Positions 59,991-64,000 of a stretch of DNA of 64,000 bases are shown piece after piece. The DNA is taken from contig NC_020302.1 of assembly GCF_000341345.1 (NCBI RefSeq), positions 1,158,075 through 1,222,074 on the forward strand, in the 5' to 3' direction. Under the pieces are notes generated by a model that did no database searches, was not told where the DNA came from, and saw only the letters and a list, made by a program, of their open reading frames with translations. How positions within the stretch are numbered: position 1 is the stretch's first letter; each line of letters opens with the position of its first letter. Source of the stretch: Corynebacterium halotolerans YIM 70093 = DSM 44683. Its GTDB lineage: Bacteria > Actinomycetota > Actinomycetes > Mycobacteriales > Mycobacteriaceae. A program made the translations under genes and the position numbers.

Positions 59991-62900
59991 CTAGTCCTGG
60001 GCGAAGGCCTCGTCGAGCAGCTGCGCCTGCTCGAGCTGGTGGACCTTCGACACACCCGTCGCAGTGGAGGACTGGGCGCGGCGGGAGATGCGGCGCATCT
60101 CCGGCATCTCCGGGATGAGGGTGCGCAGGTGCTCGTTGTAGAACGGCCACGGACCCTGGTTGGCCGGCTCGTCCTGGACGAAGCGGATCTCCTCGGCATT
60201 CGGGTAGTGCTCGAACGCCTCGCGCAGCCGGTTGAACGGGATCGGGTGCAGCATCTCGATGCGGATGATGGCGACGTCCTCGCGGCCGTCCTTCTCGCGG
60301 CGCTTCTCCAGCTCGTAGTAGAGCTTGCCGGAGACCAGCATGATGGTCTTGACCTTGTCGGTGTCGCCGATCGCGTTGTTGTCGCGGTCGACCAGACGCG
60401 GGTCGTTGATCACGGACTGGAAGGAGGTGACCTCGGTGAAGTCCTCGACCGGGGAGGCCGCGGCCTTCAGGCGCAGCATCGACTTCGGGGTGAAGACGAC
60501 CAGCGGGCGCTTCATGGTGCCCAGTGCGTGGCGGCGCAGGAGGTGGAAGTGGTTGGCCGGGGTGGTCGGCTGGGCCACGGTCATGGAGCCCTCGGCGCAC
60601 AGCGCCAGGAAGCGCTCGATGCGGGCGGAGGAGTGGTCCGGGCCCTGGCCCTCGTAGCCGTGCGGCAGCAGGAGGATGACCGAGGACATCTGGCCCCACT
60701 TGGCCTCACCGGAGGAGACGTACTCGTCGATGATGGTCTGCGCGCCGTTGGCGAAGTCGCCGAACTGCGCCTCCCACGCGACGACGGCGTCCTGGTTGCC
60801 CACGGAGTAGCCGTACTCGAAGCCCATGCCGGCGAACTCGGTCAGGGCGGAGTTGTACACGAGGAACTTGCCGCCGTTGCCCTTCTCCTGGGCCAGCTCG
60901 TTGACCGGGTTGTACTCCTCGGCGGTGTTCGGGTCGTGGACCACGGCGTGGCGCTGGGTGAAGGTGCCGCGGCGGGAATCCTCGCCCGCCAGGCGGACGA
61001 GCTTGCCCTCGTTGGCCAGGGAGGCGAAGGCGATGAGCTCACCGAAGCCCCAGTCGATGCCACCCTCCTGGGCGGCCTGGGCGCGCTTCTTGGCCACCGG
61101 CTTGACGCGCTGGTGGAACTCGAAGCCCTCCGGCGGGTTGGCGTAGGCCTGTCCGATCTCGACGACGTCCTCCCGGGTGATGGAGGTGTCGAGGCCGCGG
61201 GTCAGGGCCTGGGAGGAGGTGATGCCGGTCTGCTGCTCCGGGCCGGACTTCTCGGCCTCCTTGACCTCGTTGAAGACGGACTCCATCTGGTCGTGGAAGT
61301 CGCGGGCGGCCTTCTCGGCGTCGTCCTGGGTGAGGTCGCCACGGCCGACGAGGTCCTCGGTGTACTGCGCACGGACCGTCGGGCGGTCGTTGATCAGCTC
61401 GTACATCTTCGGCTGGGTCATCGACGGGTCGTCGGCCTCGTTGTGACCGCGGCGGCGGTAGCAGATGAGGTCGATGAAGACGTCCTTGCCGAAGCGGCGG
61501 CGGTACTCGGTGGCCAGCTGGCCGACCCAGACGACGGCCTCCGGGTCGTCACCGTTGACGTGGAAGACCGGGCAGTTGAAGCCCTTGGCCAGGTCGGTGG
61601 AGTAGTGGGTGGAGCGGCCGGAGTCCGGGGTGGTGGTGAAGCCGATCTGGTTGTTGACCACGATGTGGACGGTGCCGCCGACGGTGTAGCCGCGCAGGCC
61701 GGCCAGGTTGATGGTCTCCTGGACCACGCCGAGGCCGGCGAAGGAGGCGTCGCCGTGGAGCATGAGCGGCATGACGGTGTAGCCTTCCTCGCCCTTGTCC
61801 AGGATGTCCTGCTTCGCGCGTGCGATGCCGACCATGACCGGGTCGACGGCCTCCAGGTGGGAGGGGTTGGCGGTCAGGGAGACCTTGATCTCGCCGTCGC
61901 CGAACATCTGGATGTGGTTGCCCTCGGAGCCGAGGTGGTACTTCACGTCGCCGGAGCCACCGATCTGGCCCTGCTCCATGTTGCCCTCGAACTCGTTGAA
62001 GATCGTGGCCAGCGGCTTGCCCACGATGTTGAAGAGCACGTTGAGGCGGCCGCGGTGCGGCATGCCGATGACGACCTCGTCCAGGCCCTGGCCGGCGGCG
62101 GTGTCGATCGCCGCGTCCATGAGCGGGATGAGGGCCTCGGCGCCCTCGAGGGAGAAGCGCTTCTGGCCGACGTACTTGGTCTGCAGGAAGGTCTCGAAGG
62201 CCTCGGCGGCGTTGAGCTTCTGCAGGATGTACTTCTGCTCGGCGTTGGTCGGCTTGGGCATGCCGGCCTCGAGACGGTCCTGCAGCCACTCGCGCTCGTC
62301 GCGGTCGAGGATGTGGGTGTACTCGGAGCCGACCTTGAGGGTGTAGGCGGCGCGCAGGCGGGAGAGCACCTCGCGCAGCGTCATGGTCTCCTTGCCGCCG
62401 AAACCGCCGACGTGGAAGGTGCGGTCGAGGTCCCACAGGGTCAGGCCGTGGGTCTCGATGTCCAGGTCGCGGTGGTCCGGGACCGGCATGCCGGGCTGGT
62501 GCCAGCGCAGCGGGTTGGTGTCGGCGACGAGGTGCCCGCGGGAGCGGTAGGCCTCGATCAGCTGCATGACGCGGGTGTTCTTGTCGATGCCGCGGTTCGG
62601 CAGGTCCTGGGCCCAGCGCATCGGGGTGTAGGGCACGCCCATGCACTCGAAGATGTGGTCCCAGAACTTGTCGTCGACGAGCAGCTGGGACATGGTGCGC
62701 AGGAACTCGCCGGACTCGGCACCCTGGATGACGCGGTGGTCGTAGGTGGAGGTCAGCGTGACGAGCTTGCCCACGCCCAGCTCGGCGAGGCGGTCCTCGG
62801 AGGCGCCGGCGAACTCGGCCGGGTAGTCCATGGAGCCGACACCGATGATGGTGCCCTGGCCCTTGGTCAGACGCGCGATGGAGTGGCGGGTGCCGATGCC

Positions 62901-63755
62901 GCCCGGGTTGGTCAGGGAGATGGTGACACCGGAGTAGTCGTCCATCGTCAGCTTGCCGACGCGCGAGCGCTCGACGATGTCCTCGTAGGCCTCGACGAAC
63001 TCCTTGAAGTTCTTCTTCTCGGTCTCCTTGATGGCGGCGACGACGAGCGCGCGGGAGCCGTCCTTCTGCGGCAGGTCGATGGCCAGGCCGAGGTTGATGT
63101 GCTCCGGGGTGATCACGGAGGGCTTGCCGTCCACGACGTCGTAGGCGACGTTCATGTCCGGGTGGGCCATGGTGGCCTTGACCAGCGCGTAGCCGATGAT
63201 GTGGGTGAAGGAGATCTTGCCGCCGCGGGTGCGCTTGAGCTGATCGTTGATCATCGCGCGGTTCTCGAACATGAGCTTGACCGGCATGTCGCGCACGGAG
63301 GTGGCGGTCGGGATCTCGAGGGAGGCGTCCATGTTCTTGGCGATGGCCTTGAACATGCCCTTGAGCGCCTTGGTGCCGGCCTCGGGCTGCTCGTTGTCCT
63401 GGGCGCGGTCGAGCGGGGAGACCTGCTGCTTCTTCCTGCCGCCCGGTCGGGTGGGGGCGGCCTTGGAGGTCTCCGCCTTCGCCTTCTGGGCGGACACGGT
63501 GACCTCGGTCTCGCGCTTCGCCGGGGTGGCGGAACCGATCGGGCCGTGGTCCGGCACCGACTTGGGCTCGGAGCCCTTGCCCGCGGCGGACCCGCTCGGA
63601 GCAGCAGTCGGTTGAGCAGCCGTGACGTCCGGGGCCCCGTTCTTCTCGAAGAGGTCCCGCCACTCCCGGTCCACCGACTGGGGGTCCTTCTGGAACTGCT
63701 GGAACATCTCGTCTACCAGCCACTGATTCTGGCCGAAAGTACTAGCGCTGCTCAC
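59991..63755 (-). CDS. odhA: 2-oxoglutarate dehydrogenase OdhA (E1 fused to an E2-type acyltransferase domain)
   Basis: A 1254-residue TCA-cycle enzyme of the corynebacterial/mycobacterial type (OdhA/Kgd). A short N-terminal segment ([20 protein letters not shown]) leads through a charged linker to an E2 acyltransferase domain (about 110-340; [31 protein letters not shown]) without a lipoyl domain. The E1 part follows: [27 protein letters not shown], the TPP site [13 protein letters not shown] and [13 protein letters not shown]. It works with SucB/AceF and Lpd, and OdhI inhibits it in C. glutamicum. The GTG at 63755 gives the usual N-terminus; an ATG at 63785 would add ten residues. Confidence 0.95.
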   Translation of the reverse strand: MSSASTFGQNQWLVDEMFQQFQKDPQSVDREWRDLFEKNGAPDVTAAQPTAAPSGSAAGKGSEPKSVPDHGPIGSATPAKRETEVTVSAQKAKAETSKAAPTRPGGRKKQQVSPLDRAQDNEQPEAGTKALKGMFKAIAKNMDASLEIPTATSVRDMPVKLMFENRAMINDQLKRTRGGKISFTHIIGYALVKATMAHPDMNVAYDVVDGKPSVITPEHINLGLAIDLPQKDGSRALVVAAIKETEKKNFKEFVEAYEDIVERSRVGKLTMDDYSGVTISLTNPGGIGTRHSIARLTKGQGTIIGVGSMDYPAEFAGASEDRLAELGVGKLVTLTSTYDHRVIQGAESGEFLRTMSQLLVDDKFWDHIFECMGVPYTPMRWAQDLPNRGIDKNTRVMQLIEAYRSRGHLVADTNPLRWHQPGMPVPDHRDLDIETHGLTLWDLDRTFHVGGFGGKETMTLREVLSRLRAAYTLKVGSEYTHILDRDEREWLQDRLEAGMPKPTNAEQKYILQKLNAAEAFETFLQTKYVGQKRFSLEGAEALIPLMDAAIDTAAGQGLDEVVIGMPHRGRLNVLFNIVGKPLATIFNEFEGNMEQGQIGGSGDVKYHLGSEGNHIQMFGDGEIKVSLTANPSHLEAVDPVMVGIARAKQDILDKGEEGYTVMPLMLHGDASFAGLGVVQETINLAGLRGYTVGGTVHIVVNNQIGFTTTPDSGRSTHYSTDLAKGFNCPVFHVNGDDPEAVVWVGQLATEYRRRFGKDVFIDLICYRRRGHNEADDPSMTQPKMYELINDRPTVRAQYTEDLVGRGDLTQDDAEKAARDFHDQMESVFNEVKEAEKSGPEQQTGITSSQALTRGLDTSITREDVVEIGQAYANPPEGFEFHQRVKPVAKKRAQAAQEGGIDWGFGELIAFASLANEGKLVRLAGEDSRRGTFTQRHAVVHDPNTAEEYNPVNELAQEKGNGGKFLVYNSALTEFAGMGFEYGYSVGNQDAVVAWEAQFGDFANGAQTIIDEYVSSGEAKWGQMSSVILLLPHGYEGQGPDHSSARIERFLALCAEGSMTVAQPTTPANHFHLLRRHALGTMKRPLVVFTPKSMLRLKAAASPVEDFTEVTSFQSVINDPRLVDRDNNAIGDTDKVKTIMLVSGKLYYELEKRREKDGREDVAIIRIEMLHPIPFNRLREAFEHYPNAEEIRFVQDEPANQGPWPFYNEHLRTLIPEMPEMRRISRRAQSSTATGVSKVHQLEQAQLLDEAFAQD

Positions 63756-63814
63756 GGCAGGTACTCGCCTCATTTCCTTGCTCATTTTAGGGTCGTCTAT
63801 TCGACTTTAGTCGT

Positions 63815-63826
63815 CCCTGTACAGGG
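63815..63826. promoter_or_regulatory. Palindrome CCCTGTACAGGG in the odhA promoter region
   Basis: A perfect 12-bp palindrome 60-70 bases upstream of the odhA start. On the minus strand it overlaps a TACCCT box that could be the -10. A second small palindrome, CGACTTTAGTCG, lies at 63802-63813. The core CCTGTACAGG also occurs upstream of the zinc dehydrogenase at 10631. Confidence 0.4.
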
Positions 63827-63880
63827 TAGCGTGTCATCGCCCTGCTTCCTTCACTGCAGGTGATCCTGTAGTCACCCCCG

Positions 63881-64000
63881 TCAGCGGTGCACCCGCCACA
63901 TGGCGGCGTAGACCCCGTCGCGGGCCAGCAGATCGGAATGGGATCCGTCCTCGATGATACGTCCCTTGTCTACCACGACGATGCGGTCGGCCCGTGCAGC
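63881..64000 (-). CDS. ABC exporter ATPase/permease, C-terminal end (partial)
   Basis: The last 39 codons of a minus-strand gene that runs off the window: ADRIVVVDKGRIIEDGSHSD is the D-loop-distal part of an exporter ATPase domain, followed by LLARDGVYAAMWRVHR and a TGA at 63881-63883. In corynebacteria an ABC multidrug-type fusion protein gene precedes odhA at this place, which fits. Only the ATPase C-terminus is visible, so the family subtype is open. Confidence 0.85.
   Translation of the reverse strand, partial: AARADRIVVVDKGRIIEDGSHSDLLARDGVYAAMWRVHR

Noticed and set aside
59982..63863. A 1293-codon open frame on the plus strand antisense to odhA
   Set aside because: It mirrors the third-position GC of odhA, has no recognisable domain and is rich in Val, Gly, Leu and Asp, as expected of a shadow frame.
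1..64000. CRISPR arrays, tRNA genes, intact insertion sequences or prophage
   Set aside because: No regularly spaced repeats, cloverleaf sequences, transposases, integrases or phage structural genes were found.

Overview
The window reads as chromosome from a high-GC Corynebacterium. Evidence for this is the single-chain OdhA with a fused acyltransferase domain, the order glgA/glgC - O-methyltransferase - sigE - cseE - tatB - mrp - odhA, the dapC/dapD/dapE block, MshB (mycothiol), FdxC, and many start codons lying about 7 nt downstream of a TAnnnT box, as expected for leaderless actinobacterial transcripts. No rRNA or tRNA gene, CRISPR array, intact insertion sequence or prophage was seen.

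Region 1 (1-5.9 kb) holds a ketopantoate-reductase-like gene, a DUF2218 gene, a TPP riboswitch in front of a YkoE-YkoD-YkoC energy-coupling thiamine/precursor transporter with a P-loop kinase and a Nudix hydrolase behind it, then a CBS-pair protein and a small acidic protein. A strong bidirectional terminator closes it.

Region 2 (6.0-26.2 kb) is the accessory part and the most interesting. Minus-strand genes encode a pyruvate-oxidase-like TPP enzyme, an FAD oxidoreductase ending in a Rieske domain, a zinc alcohol dehydrogenase, a CinA-C protein, a 56-residue protein with an ESFPGSD tail, an epimerase fused to a ferritin-like helical domain, a GT2 glycosyltransferase, a bifunctional HldE-like kinase/nucleotidyltransferase and an aldehyde dehydrogenase. 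A second block encodes an SDR, a second HldE-like protein, a GT4 glycosyltransferase fused to a GmhA-like isomerase, another GT4, a GT9 and a GmhB-like phosphatase. Two more GT9 genes lie on the plus strand. Together this covers sedoheptulose-7-phosphate to ADP-heptose plus three heptosyltransferase-family enzymes, in an organism group that has no LPS.

Region 3 (26.2-29.7 kb) looks like a scar. It holds an AT-richer stretch, an oligopeptide-ABC ATPase missing its N-terminal half, an ArsC/Spx-family gene, a DUF402 gene, a secreted protein and a probable decayed gene.

Region 4 (29.7-64.0 kb) is typical corynebacterial core: typA, an MFS exporter, a peptide-binding lipoprotein, mshB, fdxC, dapC, an RluA-type synthase, GtrA, a PAS protein, two dapD paralogues flanking an amino-acid permease, dapE, a LOG-family protein, folP2, a gpgS-like GT, DUF3117, an RlmA-type methyltransferase, a GH32-like protein, glgA and glgC, an O-methyltransferase, sigE/cseE/tatB, mrp, a DUF1003 protein, an MgtE-N/CBS protein, a stress protein, a binding lipoprotein, odhA, and the end of an ABC exporter gene. 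The core genes serve lysine/peptidoglycan precursors, glycogen, mycothiol, envelope stress and the TCA cycle.
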